A stretch of DNA of 64,000 nt, from positions 17,468-81,467 of the forward strand of contig SBGR01000064.1 in the NCBI GenBank assembly GCA_006226545.1, given 5' to 3'. Below are positions 15,790 through 24,180 of the stretch, piece after piece. Under the pieces are notes generated by a model. It did not search any database, had not been told where the DNA came from, and was given only the letters and a program-made list of their open reading frames with translations. The DNA is from Bacteroidota bacterium (GTDB lineage Bacteria; Bacteroidota; Bacteroidia; UBA8524). Every line of letters begins with the position of its first letter. Position 1 is the first letter of the stretch. Position numbers and translations under genes: made by a program.

Positions 15790-16371
15790 ATGCTCACCAA
15801 AAAGAATCTGTATTTCCTCGCCATTCTCCCTGATCCGATAACAAGTCAACGTGTTGCCGATATCAAAGAAGATATATTTAATCAATATGGCTATAGCTAT
15901 GGCCAACGTCTTCCGGCTCACATTACCTTGCAGTCGCCTTTCATTTTGCCAGACGAAGGAAATGAAATTAAACTTCGTCGCATTTTATTTGAGCTGGCCG
16001 GCAAATGGAAGCCCTTCAGATTAAAGGTTTGCAATTTTGATTCGATCGAAAACCGCGTTTTAACATTGGACGTTTGCCATTCAATTGATTTGAATGCTTT
16101 TCAGGCTGAACTCACTTCATTGTTGGAAAAGAGGGCCGGGGTTCCACTAACGCAATTGAGTTTGCAGTTTAATCCACACATCACCTTGGCGCACCGCGAT
16201 ATTCCGGCAGAGGAATTTGACGCGCTTTGGGATGAATACAAATCGAGAAAATTCGATGCGAGTTTTGAAGTCCACCACTTGGTTTTATTTAAACACGATG
16301 AAACAGAATGGCAATTGCTGGATGCAGTGAAACTGGAGAAGAAGAAGGAGAAGCTTAAGGTTAGGGCTTAG
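15790..16371 (+). CDS. 2'-5' RNA ligase family protein (2H phosphoesterase)
   Basis: A 193-residue protein of the 2H phosphoesterase superfamily, marked by two HxT motifs: PAHITLQSPF (about residue 38) and NPHITLAHR (about residue 133). Family members act on 2',5' or cyclic phosphodiester bonds in RNA or nucleotides, in the cytoplasm; the natural substrate here is unknown. The C-terminus KKEKLKVRA is encoded partly by the first units of a hexanucleotide repeat that runs through the stop codon. It is divergent from the tRNA-Leu(CAA) and monocistronic by appearance. Confidence 0.85.
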   Translation: MLTKKNLYFLAILPDPITSQRVADIKEDIFNQYGYSYGQRLPAHITLQSPFILPDEGNEIKLRRILFELAGKWKPFRLKVCNFDSIENRVLTLDVCHSIDLNAFQAELTSLLEKRAGVPLTQLSLQFNPHITLAHRDIPAEEFDALWDEYKSRKFDASFEVHHLVLFKHDETEWQLLDAVKLEKKKEKLKVRA

Positions 16372-16408
16372 GTTAAGGTTTAGGTTAAGGTTAAGGTTGA
16401 GGTTGTGG
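16355..16408 (+). repeat. Nine-unit TTAAGG hexanucleotide array
   Basis: Nine adjacent hexamers: TTAAGG, TTAGGG, CTTAGG, TTAAGG, TTTAGG, TTAAGG, TTAAGG, TTGAGG, TTGTGG. Four match TTAAGG exactly. The first two and a half lie in the coding end of the 2H phosphoesterase gene and the rest lie after its stop. Confidence 0.9.
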
Positions 16409-16505
16409 ATTGGGAATTACAACACTTAATACCGTGGCTTGTCATAACATTGTCATAATTTCTGTTGGCATAGGGTAAATACCACAATTCTTTTAAATTG
16501 CGCTC

Positions 16506-17702
16506 ATGGCAGGAAGAGCAAAAGATTCGATGTGGTATGCAGTATGGCACTGGTATATGAAGCGCTGTATGGATCTTTTCTACCGGAGGATTGAAGTACA
16601 GGGAAAAGACAATATTCCTCTCGATAAACCCATTCTATTTGCTTCCAACCACACCAACGCCCTGATGGACCCTTTGGTTATCTCTTGCCATTCCGGGATT
16701 CAACATTATTTCATGACCAGAGGTGATGTGTTTAAGAAAAAACTTATTGGCGATTTGTTTCGCTCCTGGCGCATGCTGCCGATATTCCGCATGAAAGATG
16801 GAATTGAAACGCTTGCTCAAAACAATCCGGTAATGGATTTTGTGATTGACCGATTAAAAAACGGGTATTCCATTATCATCTTTGCAGAAGGCAGTCATTT
16901 CTGGAATCAAACGGTTCAACCTTTGAAAAAAGGCTTGGTACGCATCGCATTTGAAGTGTTGAACCAAGACCCAAACACGGAATTAGTCGTAGTGCCTGTA
17001 GGTTTGCATTACAACGATATGGTTCGAACCAACCAAGATGCATTGGTAAGTTTCGGAAAACCAATTTCGGTAAAGAACTTCCCTAAAGAAGAATCAGAAC
17101 AGAAAACCTACTTGCAATTCAATAAACAACTTCGAGAGAAGATGAAGGAGTTGATCGTCAATATTGAACCAGGTGAACTCGCTGAGAAGAAGAACCAGCT
17201 TCGGAAAGAACTTGAAAGTTCGCTATTATACCTTGAAGTAAAAGACAGCTTTAAACTTCAGCAAAAACTCATTCAACTTATGGACCGCTTGGAAGCAGAG
17301 GATCCAACCAAGTTGGCTTCCGTTGCTAACTTGGATGACTTGACTGAAGCTATTGGGGAGGATAAAATGGAGGAATTAAATCAAGCAAGGTACAATAAGC
17401 CGGGTGGAGATAACTTGTTCTATTTCTTGAAACTACCTCTGTATATTTTAGCTTCGATTAATTTTATTCTTGTCTTTCTAGTCGGGAAAAAATTATTGTC
17501 TGGTGTTAAAGACCGCACTTTCCATAATTCAATCAAATTTGGTTTAGCGATGGTGGTTGCTCCCATCTTCGCTATGATACAAGGAGGCATCTTAGCGGTT
17601 GTTTTGGGTAGCTTCTGGTACTTTGTATTGTATTTGGCTTTGATGCCGGTATGGGGTGCTTTATTCTCAGAATTTACGGGTAGAAGAAAGCTGGTTCTCT
17701 AG
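16506..17702 (+). CDS. Glycerolipid acyltransferase (PlsC-like) with C-terminal membrane segments
   Basis: A 398-residue protein. The N-terminal ~220 residues are a PlsC-type acyltransferase: SNHTNALMDPLV (about residue 41) is the catalytic His...Asp motif, here with five residues between H and D, and FAEGSHF (about residue 125) is the phosphate-binding EG motif. The middle is a charged helical stretch, and the last ~85 residues hold two or three membrane helices. It probably acylates a glycerol-phosphate or lysophospholipid at the inner membrane. Which position it acylates is not clear. Its TAG stop shares bases with the convergent aminotransferase stop. Confidence 0.82.
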   Translation: MAGRAKDSMWYAVWHWYMKRCMDLFYRRIEVQGKDNIPLDKPILFASNHTNALMDPLVISCHSGIQHYFMTRGDVFKKKLIGDLFRSWRMLPIFRMKDGIETLAQNNPVMDFVIDRLKNGYSIIIFAEGSHFWNQTVQPLKKGLVRIAFEVLNQDPNTELVVVPVGLHYNDMVRTNQDALVSFGKPISVKNFPKEESEQKTYLQFNKQLREKMKELIVNIEPGELAEKKNQLRKELESSLLYLEVKDSFKLQQKLIQLMDRLEAEDPTKLASVANLDDLTEAIGEDKMEELNQARYNKPGGDNLFYFLKLPLYILASINFILVFLVGKKLLSGVKDRTFHNSIKFGLAMVVAPIFAMIQGGILAVVLGSFWYFVLYLALMPVWGALFSEFTGRRKLVL

Positions 17703-18886
17703 CGAATTGCTTCCAGAATAATTTCGCACGACTTTTCAATCTCTTGTGCGGTAATGATTAGTGGCGGCGAAAGGCGCATTTTCTCCGGTGCGAAGAGGAA
17801 CCAATCGGTAAGGAGTCCGTTTTCAATACAACGATCAATGACGGCCTTATTCTCTTCAAATGATTCAAATTCAACGGCCAGCATCAATCCTTTTCCACTG
17901 ATCGACTTAATCTTAGGATGAACCAGTAATTGTCTAAACAAGGCTTCCTTCGCAGCTATTCCCTTCATCAGGTCTTCATCAAGCAAATAGTGTAAACCGG
18001 CCAAGGCCGCTGCGCAACTCAATGGATGCCCGCCAAAGGTGGTGATATGACCTAATACAGGATCGTGGGTTAATACCCCCATGATTTCATTCGAACTGAT
18101 AAAGGCTCCCAATGGGAGTCCGCCGCCAAATGCTTTGGCTAATAGCAAAATATCAGGACTGATACCGTAATGTTCAAATGCGAACATCTTACCTGTTCGT
18201 CCCATACCACATTGAATTTCATCCAAAATCAACAATGCCCCAACTTCCGTACAACGACTGCGAACCGCTTGTAGGAATTCGGTTTGAGCAGGAATATAGC
18301 CTGCTTCACCTTGCACCGTTTCGATAAAAACGGCTGCGGTTTCTGTAGTAATTCGGTGTAAATCGGAAGGATCGTTGAAGTTGATATGGTCGATTCCCGG
18401 GAGTAGAGGGGCAAAGGTTTTCGTATAAGCTTCATCGCTCATTAAACTCATGGGTGCATGTGTATTGCCATGGTAGGCGTTACGCGCAGCAATGAATTTC
18501 TTTCTGCCGGTATACCGCTTGGCCAATTTCATGGCGCCTTCTACGGCTTCGCTTCCGGAGTTCACAAAGTAAACAGACTGTAAATGGGAGGGTAGGTGTT
18601 GGGCAATTTGTTCCGCAAGTTGTACCTGAGGTTTCTGCACAAACTCACCGTAAACCATCAAGTGGAGGTAAGATTGACTTTGTGTTTGAATGGCCTCCAT
18701 TACTTTGGGATTGGAGTGGCCGATACTACTAACAGAAATGCCGGAGATTAAATCAATGTAGCGTTTACCGTCAGAGCCTTTTAAATAAACCCCTTCAGCT
18801 GATTCAATTTCAAGCTGGAGTGGAGCGTCGGAAGTTTGGGCGACATGTTTAAGAAACAGTTGACGGTACGAATACATAGCTGGCAA
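17699..18886 (-). CDS. Class III aminotransferase (acetylornithine/ornithine type)
   Basis: A 395-residue PLP-dependent aminotransferase. Typical motifs are FVNSGSEAVEGAMKLA (about residue 108), the DEIQCGMGRTGK segment with the PLP Asp (about residue 220), and AKAFGGGLPLGAF with the Schiff-base Lys (about residue 250). TTFGGHPLSCAAAL follows. Members take ornithine, acetylornithine, GABA or lysine-like amines; no other arginine genes are nearby, so the substrate is not assigned. Starts at 18886 or 18877 are both possible. The stop overlaps the convergent acyltransferase stop in a CTAG. It lies after the HU terminator. Confidence 0.85.
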   Translation of the reverse strand: MPAMYSYRQLFLKHVAQTSDAPLQLEIESAEGVYLKGSDGKRYIDLISGISVSSIGHSNPKVMEAIQTQSQSYLHLMVYGEFVQKPQVQLAEQIAQHLPSHLQSVYFVNSGSEAVEGAMKLAKRYTGRKKFIAARNAYHGNTHAPMSLMSDEAYTKTFAPLLPGIDHINFNDPSDLHRITTETAAVFIETVQGEAGYIPAQTEFLQAVRSRCTEVGALLILDEIQCGMGRTGKMFAFEHYGISPDILLLAKAFGGGLPLGAFISSNEIMGVLTHDPVLGHITTFGGHPLSCAAALAGLHYLLDEDLMKGIAAKEALFRQLLVHPKIKSISGKGLMLAVEFESFEENKAVIDRCIENGLLTDWFLFAPEKMRLSPPLIITAQEIEKSCEIILEAIR

Positions 18887-18894
18887 ATAAACAA

Positions 18895-18921
18895 AAAACC
18901 CCGCACTGAGGCGGGGTTTTT
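18895..18921 (-). terminator. Intrinsic terminator of the HU gene
   Basis: Stem CCCCGC/GCGGGG extended by A/T pairs, loop ACTGAG, with a T-run on the minus strand. It separates HU from the aminotransferase and could work in both directions. Confidence 0.88.
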
Positions 18922-18941
18922 AAAACCTTTAAGATTTCTGA

Positions 18942-19214
18942 TTACTTGATGTTACCAGAAAGCTCAGAACCTGGCTTGAATTTTACCACGTTCTTAGCAG
19001 CGATTTTGATTTCTTTTCCAGTTTGTGGGTTTCTACCAGTTCTAGCAGCTCTTTTAGCTACTGAGAAAGTACCGAAACCAACTAGGATTACTTTGTCGCC
19101 TTTTTTCAAAGCGGCAGCAGATGCATCCAGGAAAGAGTTCAAAGCAGCTTGAGCTTGAACTTTGGTCAACTTTGCGTCTTCAGCAATCTTGTTGATGAGG
19201 TCTGATTTGTTCAT
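18942..19214 (-). CDS. hup: DNA-binding protein HU
   Basis: A 90-residue histone-like protein, the usual HU length. It begins [16 protein letters not shown]; the DNA-binding arm has [18 protein letters not shown] and [11 protein letters not shown], and the C-terminus has the conserved [11 protein letters not shown] dimers bend and compact DNA. Codon use looks optimised, as for a highly expressed gene. It has its own consensus promoter (19253-19282) giving a leader of roughly 35-40 nt, and its own terminator. Confidence 0.97.
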   Translation of the reverse strand: MNKSDLINKIAEDAKLTKVQAQAALNSFLDASAAALKKGDKVILVGFGTFSVAKRAARTGRNPQTGKEIKIAAKNVVKFKPGSELSGNIK

Positions 19215-19252
19215 AGTGCTAACTATTTATTGTTTAATGAATGAATTTTAAT

Positions 19253-19282
19253 CAAACTTAGCAATAAACCCTTTAGATGCAA
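19253..19282 (-). promoter_or_regulatory. Promoter of the HU gene
   Basis: Minus strand: TTG (19282-19280), exactly 19 nt, then TAAGTTTG (19260-19253). It is a perfect match to the Bacteroidota consensus. Unlike many genes in this window it leaves a real 5' leader before the ATG. Confidence 0.88.
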
Positions 19283-19337
19283 GGGTTCTGGCGTTTTTTG
19301 AGTGTGGAAAACCTTAAAAAACTTAAAAATTCGTTTG

Positions 19338-19372
19338 AAAAAACTCCTGTAAACCTTGGTGCACAAGGGTTT
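19338..19372 (-). terminator. Possible terminator of the aroK operon
   Basis: Minus strand: AAACC-C-TTG pairs with CAAGGTTT around a short loop, with one bulged C, followed a few bases later by a T-run. The stem is imperfect, so this is tentative. Confidence 0.35.
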
Positions 19373-19382
19373 CAGAGGGATT

Positions 19383-19880
19383 TTAACTATTGAGTATGTG
19401 AATAACTTCTTCAATAGTGGAATTCGCTGTATCTATTGTTACATGGGCTTTCGCGTAGAATTGAGCCCTTTTTTCAAGCAATTTAGCAATGGAAGATTCC
19501 AGATTTTCATCCTGAACTTGTGCTAAAACGGGTCTATGCTTTCGTAATTCAAAGAGCCTTTGGTATAAAACGGGCACAGATGCCTTCAGGTATACTACCA
19601 TTCCTTCGCTCAATAAAAAATCCATGGTATCATGAAAGCAAGGAGTTCCTCCACCGCAAGCTAAAATCCCATCGCTAAATGCAAAGCTTCGAATGGTTTC
19701 ACTTTCTCTTGTTCTAAATTCTGCTTCGCCCCAAGATTCAAACATCTCACTAATACGCATGCCGTATTTCGTTTCCATGATTTCATCCAAGTCGTAATGA
19801 GGAATAGACATTTGTTCTGACAATCGCTCAGCCCAATACGATTTGCCACTGCCCATAAATCCAATGAGAAAAACTTTCAT
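19383..19880 (-). CDS. aroK: Shikimate kinase
   Basis: A 165-residue P-loop kinase that phosphorylates shikimate at the 3-hydroxyl, the fifth step of chorismate synthesis. Walker A is GFMGSGKSYW (residues 7-16). YDLDEIME gives the shikimate-binding Asp, EAEFRTRESE carries the conserved FR-E pair, and LACGGGTPC is the glycine-rich substrate loop; the lid Arg lies in RKHRPVL. Its start overlaps the upstream permease stop (ATGA). It is the last gene of the DUF1599 operon. Confidence 0.93.
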   Translation of the reverse strand: MKVFLIGFMGSGKSYWAERLSEQMSIPHYDLDEIMETKYGMRISEMFESWGEAEFRTRESETIRSFAFSDGILACGGGTPCFHDTMDFLLSEGMVVYLKASVPVLYQRLFELRKHRPVLAQVQDENLESSIAKLLEKRAQFYAKAHVTIDTANSTIEEVIHILNS

Positions 19881-20935
19881 GCTTCAAGCTGAACCCTAGG
19901 GTCGAGGTATTTATAGAATAAGTCAACCACCAGGTTAACCACAATAAAGATGGAGGCAATCAACAATACGGCTCCCATCACAACGGGGTAATCCGCTTTC
20001 TCTAAGGCATCCACAGTCACTTTGCCTATCCCTTTCCAATTGAAGATGTATTCTACAAAGAAGGCTCCGGCCAGCAAAGAGGCAAACCATCCTGAGATGG
20101 AGGTCACCACCGGGTTCAGCGCATTGCGCAAAGCATGTTTCCGAAAGATCTGCCAATTGCTCAAGCCTTTGGCTTTGGCCGTTACGATATAATCTTGCTC
20201 CATCACTTCGAGCATGGAGCTGCGGGTAAGCTGGGTAATGATGGCAAGCGGACGCATACCTAATGCGATCCCGGGCAAAAGGAGGTTAGCCCAAACGTAG
20301 TGACGACCTTCGCTAAGTGAATAATCTACCAAACTTCCGGTCATGCTTAAACCGGTATAGCGATGCCAGACAAATCCGAAAAGCCAAGCGATGAGGATTG
20401 CGGCAAAGAAGGAAGGCAGACTTATACCAAGGGTACTCACAAATAAAAGTGCTTTGTCTAGGAAACGCTGGTATCGAAAAGCAGCCAAGGCTCCAAAGGC
20501 AATACCGAAGACCACCGCGATGAGCATAGAAAATACAGCTAGTACTAAGGTGCCTTCAAAGGCTTCACTTAAAATAGAGCTAACTGGTTTTCTGCTTTGG
20601 TAGGATTTGCGCAAATAAGGCGACTTCAAAACAACAATGCCGGAGGAAGATTCGCTAAGAACAACGCCGGAATTAAAGATTTGACTGTCTTGCGGGCTAT
20701 AGTAAGATAATGGAGATAAGTCGTTGAGGTAAGCAATGTATTGTTCGCCAACCGATTGATCTAGGCCCATTTCCTTACGTGCCGATTCCAAACTTTGCAA
20801 ATCGCTACGCTGTCCCATGGTGAGTTGCGCCGGATCAGGCAAAACTTGAAATAAGAAGAAGACTAGGCTAAGAACGCCAAATAAAGTAAGCAGAGCATAC
20901 CCAAGCTTTCGTATCAGGTAGCCCAGGAACTTCAT
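19877..20935 (-). CDS. ABC transporter permease, DppB/OppB type
   Basis: A 352-residue inner-membrane permease of the binding-protein-dependent family, with about six membrane helices and the cytoplasmic EAA loop in the segment MEQDYIVTAKAKGLSNW, which contacts the ATPase. The N-terminus (LIRKLGYALLTLFGVLSLVF) is typical of DppB/OppB subunits for peptides or nickel. No partner permease, ATPase or binding protein is in the window, so it is an orphan subunit here. It overlaps its neighbours by 4 nt on both sides and so belongs to the DUF1599 operon. Confidence 0.88.
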   Translation of the reverse strand: MKFLGYLIRKLGYALLTLFGVLSLVFFLFQVLPDPAQLTMGQRSDLQSLESARKEMGLDQSVGEQYIAYLNDLSPLSYYSPQDSQIFNSGVVLSESSSGIVVLKSPYLRKSYQSRKPVSSILSEAFEGTLVLAVFSMLIAVVFGIAFGALAAFRYQRFLDKALLFVSTLGISLPSFFAAILIAWLFGFVWHRYTGLSMTGSLVDYSLSEGRHYVWANLLLPGIALGMRPLAIITQLTRSSMLEVMEQDYIVTAKAKGLSNWQIFRKHALRNALNPVVTSISGWFASLLAGAFFVEYIFNWKGIGKVTVDALEKADYPVVMGAVLLIASIFIVVNLVVDLFYKYLDPRVQLEA

Positions 20936-22143
20936 GGCTTTTGTTTAGCGAGTTTCTTATCGTATCGCTCCATCTCTTTCTCAATGTTCTTCATGGTAGG
21001 AACATTGCGTGCCGACCAGTATTCTACAACCACACCTTCTTTCATCAAGATGAATCCCGGGTTGCTGCGAATAATCGACTTCAATGCCGTTCTGTCCATT
21101 TGTCCGAAAGGATAAGCCAATTGGTGCTCATGACGGAACTCTTCTACTTTTTCAGGAGGTGTACTTGTGAAAGCGTAGATTTTGAAGCCGGCAGATTGGA
21201 ATGCCTCAGCGGTTTCATTGAATTTAGTGAATGACTTCACTCGGGCTTCATTTAAATCATAAGCCACGATAAAGAGTTGGTAAGCCGGAGATTGCAATAC
21301 CTCCATGGTTATGTCGTCTCCTAACTCATTGCTCACATGGAAATCGTGAATCATGGCAGGAACTCCCGGTTTCGTAATGCTGTCAAATCGATCTACAAAT
21401 GTATAAGATGGATCTGAAGGCAGATTATTCATATCGAAAGTGAAATGTTGTCCGTCTTTTTCATAAACAAACAGGTAAGCCTTTTCATCCGGAATTTCTT
21501 CCATATACTCAATCACGTTATTGCCTTTGTCCCAGTACAAGAAATTGAAGGCTGGGGTATACATGTAGCAGTAGGTTGTGAAAAATGCGCTCAACAGAGC
21601 GAAGAAGATAATCAGGTTTGTCTGAAGAATCTTAGCGAAGAAGGCTCTGATATGGTTTCTGCGGATGAAGATGATAACAATCAACACAAGCAGAATCAAA
21701 TCTTTCAAGAAAGATTGCCAAGGCGTCAGTTTAACAAAATCGCCGAAACAGCCACAGTCTTTCATGTAATACAACTCTCTCGGGTTGAAGTTGAGTAAGT
21801 TGGCAAACCACTGGGTGCGACTGTGATCCGGATTTTCGTAGAACCAATTGGATATAGCAGTGAAGCCGGTTAAGAAGGTAAAGAAGATAATCATGAGAAG
21901 TAGGAGCCAAGAGCTCAACTTCATTCGAGTACCGATGAGCACACAAACCCCCAACACGATTTCAATCACACAAATAAGCATGGCTTGAAAAACCTCGCCA
22001 TGTTGCAAGAAGCCGGTGCCAAAAATGCTATAGTATTCGGTTAGTTTATAAGAAAAACCAATGGGGTCATTGGCTTTAATAAATCCACTGAAGATGAATA
22101 AACATCCGACCAGTACTCGGCTAATTCCGGTGAGTAATTTCAT
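20932..22143 (-). CDS. BT_3928-type DoxX protein with thioredoxin-like C-terminus
   Basis: A 403-residue protein. The first ~200 residues are a DoxX/MauE-like membrane module of four to five helices (GCLFIFSGFIKANDPIGFSY near the N-terminus, CGCFGDF at about residue 120). The rest is a periplasmic thioredoxin-like domain that lacks a CxxC (LFIVAYDLNEARV, YAFTSTPPEKVEEF, NPGFILMKEGVVVEYW). This layout is the conserved Bacteroidota BT_3928 family. A role in quinone-linked or thiol redox chemistry is suggested by the domains but unproven. Its 5' end overlaps DUF1599 by 23 nt. Confidence 0.85.
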   Translation of the reverse strand: MKLLTGISRVLVGCLFIFSGFIKANDPIGFSYKLTEYYSIFGTGFLQHGEVFQAMLICVIEIVLGVCVLIGTRMKLSSWLLLLMIIFFTFLTGFTAISNWFYENPDHSRTQWFANLLNFNPRELYYMKDCGCFGDFVKLTPWQSFLKDLILLVLIVIIFIRRNHIRAFFAKILQTNLIIFFALLSAFFTTYCYMYTPAFNFLYWDKGNNVIEYMEEIPDEKAYLFVYEKDGQHFTFDMNNLPSDPSYTFVDRFDSITKPGVPAMIHDFHVSNELGDDITMEVLQSPAYQLFIVAYDLNEARVKSFTKFNETAEAFQSAGFKIYAFTSTPPEKVEEFRHEHQLAYPFGQMDRTALKSIIRSNPGFILMKEGVVVEYWSARNVPTMKNIEKEMERYDKKLAKQKP

Positions 22144-22687
22144 GTTCTTCTGAGATTCGTATTAATGCAAAAATAGAATAGTTAATCATATCCCTGAAGT
22201 TCGCGTCGATGCCTTCAGATATCAGGGTTTTCCCTTCCAGGTCTTCAATTTGTTTGGTGCGCAAAAGCTTCATCAAAATCAGGTCTGTAAAGGTGCTTAC
22301 ACGCATATCGCGCCATGCCTCTCCGTAGTCGTGGTTTTTATTGAACATGAGGTCGCGGGTCTTCTCCACTTCTGCATCGTAAAGCGATTCTACCACTTCT
22401 GCAGGGAGATGCGACTCATTTTCATTTGGACCACGTTCCATCTGAATTAGGGCCATGATGCAGTAATTTACGATGCCGATGTATTCGTTTTCAATGGCCT
22501 CATCCACCATCTGTTTGCCTTTTTCTTCGATGCTCTTCAAGCGTTTTGCCTTAATGAAGATTTGATCGGTCAAACTTCTCTGCCTCAAAATTCGCCAAGC
22601 CGAACCGTAGTCGTGGTGCTTCTTAACAAATACCTCACGGCATTGAGCGATGGCCTGATTGAATTGTTCCGGTGTTTTGCTGTTCAC
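22121..22687 (-). CDS. DUF1599 protein made of two tandem repeats
   Basis: A 188-residue DUF1599 protein, very common in Bacteroidota next to the BT_3928 gene, as here. It is an internal duplication: FVKKHHDYGSAWR...SLTDQIFIKAKRLKSIEEKG...NYCIMALIQME repeats as FNKNHDYGEAWR...TFTDLILMKLLRTKQIEDLEG...NYSIFALIRI. The fold is probably all-helical and nucleotide-binding; the biochemical role is unknown. The start is a GTG at 22687. It is divergent from folP with only about 40 bases between the starts. Confidence 0.88.
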   Translation of the reverse strand: MNSKTPEQFNQAIAQCREVFVKKHHDYGSAWRILRQRSLTDQIFIKAKRLKSIEEKGKQMVDEAIENEYIGIVNYCIMALIQMERGPNENESHLPAEVVESLYDAEVEKTRDLMFNKNHDYGEAWRDMRVSTFTDLILMKLLRTKQIEDLEGKTLISEGIDANFRDMINYSIFALIRISEEHEITHRN

Positions 22688-22725
22688 GTAGCGTACTATT
22701 AAATCGTATTATTGCTGCAAGCTTC

Positions 22726-23598
22726 ATGCAAGGTATGATGAAAGCTAAAAAATTTGAAATAAATACGCCTTTACCCGGTCTCAGACTGCGTGGAAAACTC
22801 ATGGGACTCTCGGAGCCCCGCATCATGGGTATTCTGAACGCAACCCCTGATTCATTTTTTGCAGCCAGTCGCGTGCAGAGTCACAATGATGCATTGAAAC
22901 AGGCGGAACAAATGCTAGAAGCCGGTGCAGACATTCTCGACCTAGGCGCCTACAGCACACGTCCGGGTGCAGCAGAAATCAGTGTTGAAGAGGAAGGAGC
23001 GAGGTTGTTTGATCTTGTGGAAAAGATTTCCCAAACCTTTCCTGAGGCAGTGCTTTCCATCGATACATTTCGGAGTGAAATTGCCCGTGAGGCTTTGCTT
23101 CGAGGTGCGCATATCGTAAATGATATCTCCGGGGCAACCGATGATCCAGCTATCCTGCAGGTGGCCGCTGAATTTGATGTTCCCTTTATCTTGATGCACA
23201 AAAAAGGAACGCCTTCAACAATGCAACAAAACCCGCATTATGAAGATGTGCTAGCCGAGGTCTTTTCTTATTTCAGCAGTCAAATAGAAAAGGCCCGCGG
23301 GGCAGGTGTGAAGCAAATCGTATTGGATCCTGGATTCGGATTCGGAAAAAACACCGAACACAATTATACGCTGATGCGTCATTTGGATTACTTCCATTCG
23401 CTGGGATTACCTATTCTGGTAGGTATTTCCAGAAAAGGGATGATTTGGCGAAACCTTGGAATTAATGCAGATGAAGCCTTAAATGGAACCACGGTATTGC
23501 ATACCCTAAGCTTGTTGAAAGGGTCACAAATACTGCGTGTTCACGATGTGAAGGAGGCTGTTGAGGTACAGCGAATAATGGAATTTTATTCGCCTTGA
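22726..23598 (+). CDS. folP: Dihydropteroate synthase
   Basis: About 290 residues; joins pterin pyrophosphate to p-aminobenzoate in folate synthesis. The family motifs are present: MGILNATPDSFF (pterin/Mg loop), DILDLGAYSTRPGA, LSIDTFRSEIA, HIVNDISGA, LDPGFGFGK and GISRKGMI. It acts as a TIM-barrel dimer in the cytoplasm and is the sulfonamide target. Starts at 22726, 22735 or 22738 are possible. I prefer 22726 because a -7-like TATTATTG lies 11 nt upstream and an earlier start would run through the divergent promoter region. The 3' end overlaps the convergent lipoprotein gene by 13 nt. Confidence 0.92.
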   Translation: MQGMMKAKKFEINTPLPGLRLRGKLMGLSEPRIMGILNATPDSFFAASRVQSHNDALKQAEQMLEAGADILDLGAYSTRPGAAEISVEEEGARLFDLVEKISQTFPEAVLSIDTFRSEIAREALLRGAHIVNDISGATDDPAILQVAAEFDVPFILMHKKGTPSTMQQNPHYEDVLAEVFSYFSSQIEKARGAGVKQIVLDPGFGFGKNTEHNYTLMRHLDYFHSLGLPILVGISRKGMIWRNLGINADEALNGTTVLHTLSLLKGSQILRVHDVKEAVEVQRIMEFYSP

Positions 23599-24101
23599 AC
23601 CTGCTTACGTAAGCTGTCGTTTTGCATAAACTCCTGGTAAATCTGTTCTGGTGTTTTACCCAGGTTCTTAATCTCTGATTGTGCCGCTGGAGTAGATCGG
23701 TGATTCGGGAATTTCACTACCATTTCCTCGTAATAGTTGAGAGCTGAATCTTGTTGGTTTAGTTCGTTGGCGTAAATAAAACCAATCAAAAAGGTCGCAT
23801 CTCCCGCGCGGATATCGTCTGGATAGCGCTCTCTGAACATCTTGAAGTAGTGTATCGCCTTATCGTGTGCTTTTAGGCCATTGCAGCTCTGAGCAGCCAA
23901 GTAAGTGTAATTGGGGGCAAGGGAGTCGTTAGGAAACTTTTCGACAAACTCACAAAGGGCTTTATTGAATGCGGCAGCGTTTTCCGGAATTTGAAGAGAA
24001 TCTATATTGTTCAGATTTTCAATACGTTGCTTTAAGTCGTTCTGTGGATTTGAACAAGCAACCAAGGCTAAGCCGGCGATCAATAAACTCCTTTTTATCA
24101 T
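23586..24101 (-). CDS. Lipoprotein with tetratricopeptide-like repeats
   Basis: A 171-residue lipoprotein (lipobox LVAC, Cys about residue 16) with TPR/Sel1-like helical repeats: NDSLAPNYTYLAAQSCN, HDKAIHYFKMFRERYPDD and DSALNYYEEMVVKFPNH. Such proteins resemble the BamD/YbgF group and scaffold envelope complexes. I start at 24101 (MIKRSLL) because TAAATTCG ends 5 nt before that ATG; a longer frame begins at 24128. It is divergent from the OmpA-like gene and convergent with folP. No specific partner can be named. Confidence 0.8.
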   Translation of the reverse strand: MIKRSLLIAGLALVACSNPQNDLKQRIENLNNIDSLQIPENAAAFNKALCEFVEKFPNDSLAPNYTYLAAQSCNGLKAHDKAIHYFKMFRERYPDDIRAGDATFLIGFIYANELNQQDSALNYYEEMVVKFPNHRSTPAAQSEIKNLGKTPEQIYQEFMQNDSLRKQVQGE

Positions 24102-24180
24102 GGGAGCGAATTTAAAACATTCCACCACAGTTAAATAAATTTACCACACAACTTATATTTGAGCAATTAAACCCACTCAC

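Noticed and set aside
16355..16408. Telomere-like or CRISPR-like repeat
   Set aside because: Units are 6 nt, imperfect and without spacers; it is a simple microsatellite.
19223..19414. 63-residue frame between HU and aroK on the minus strand
   Set aside because: It covers the HU promoter and the aroK 3' end and looks like a chance frame.
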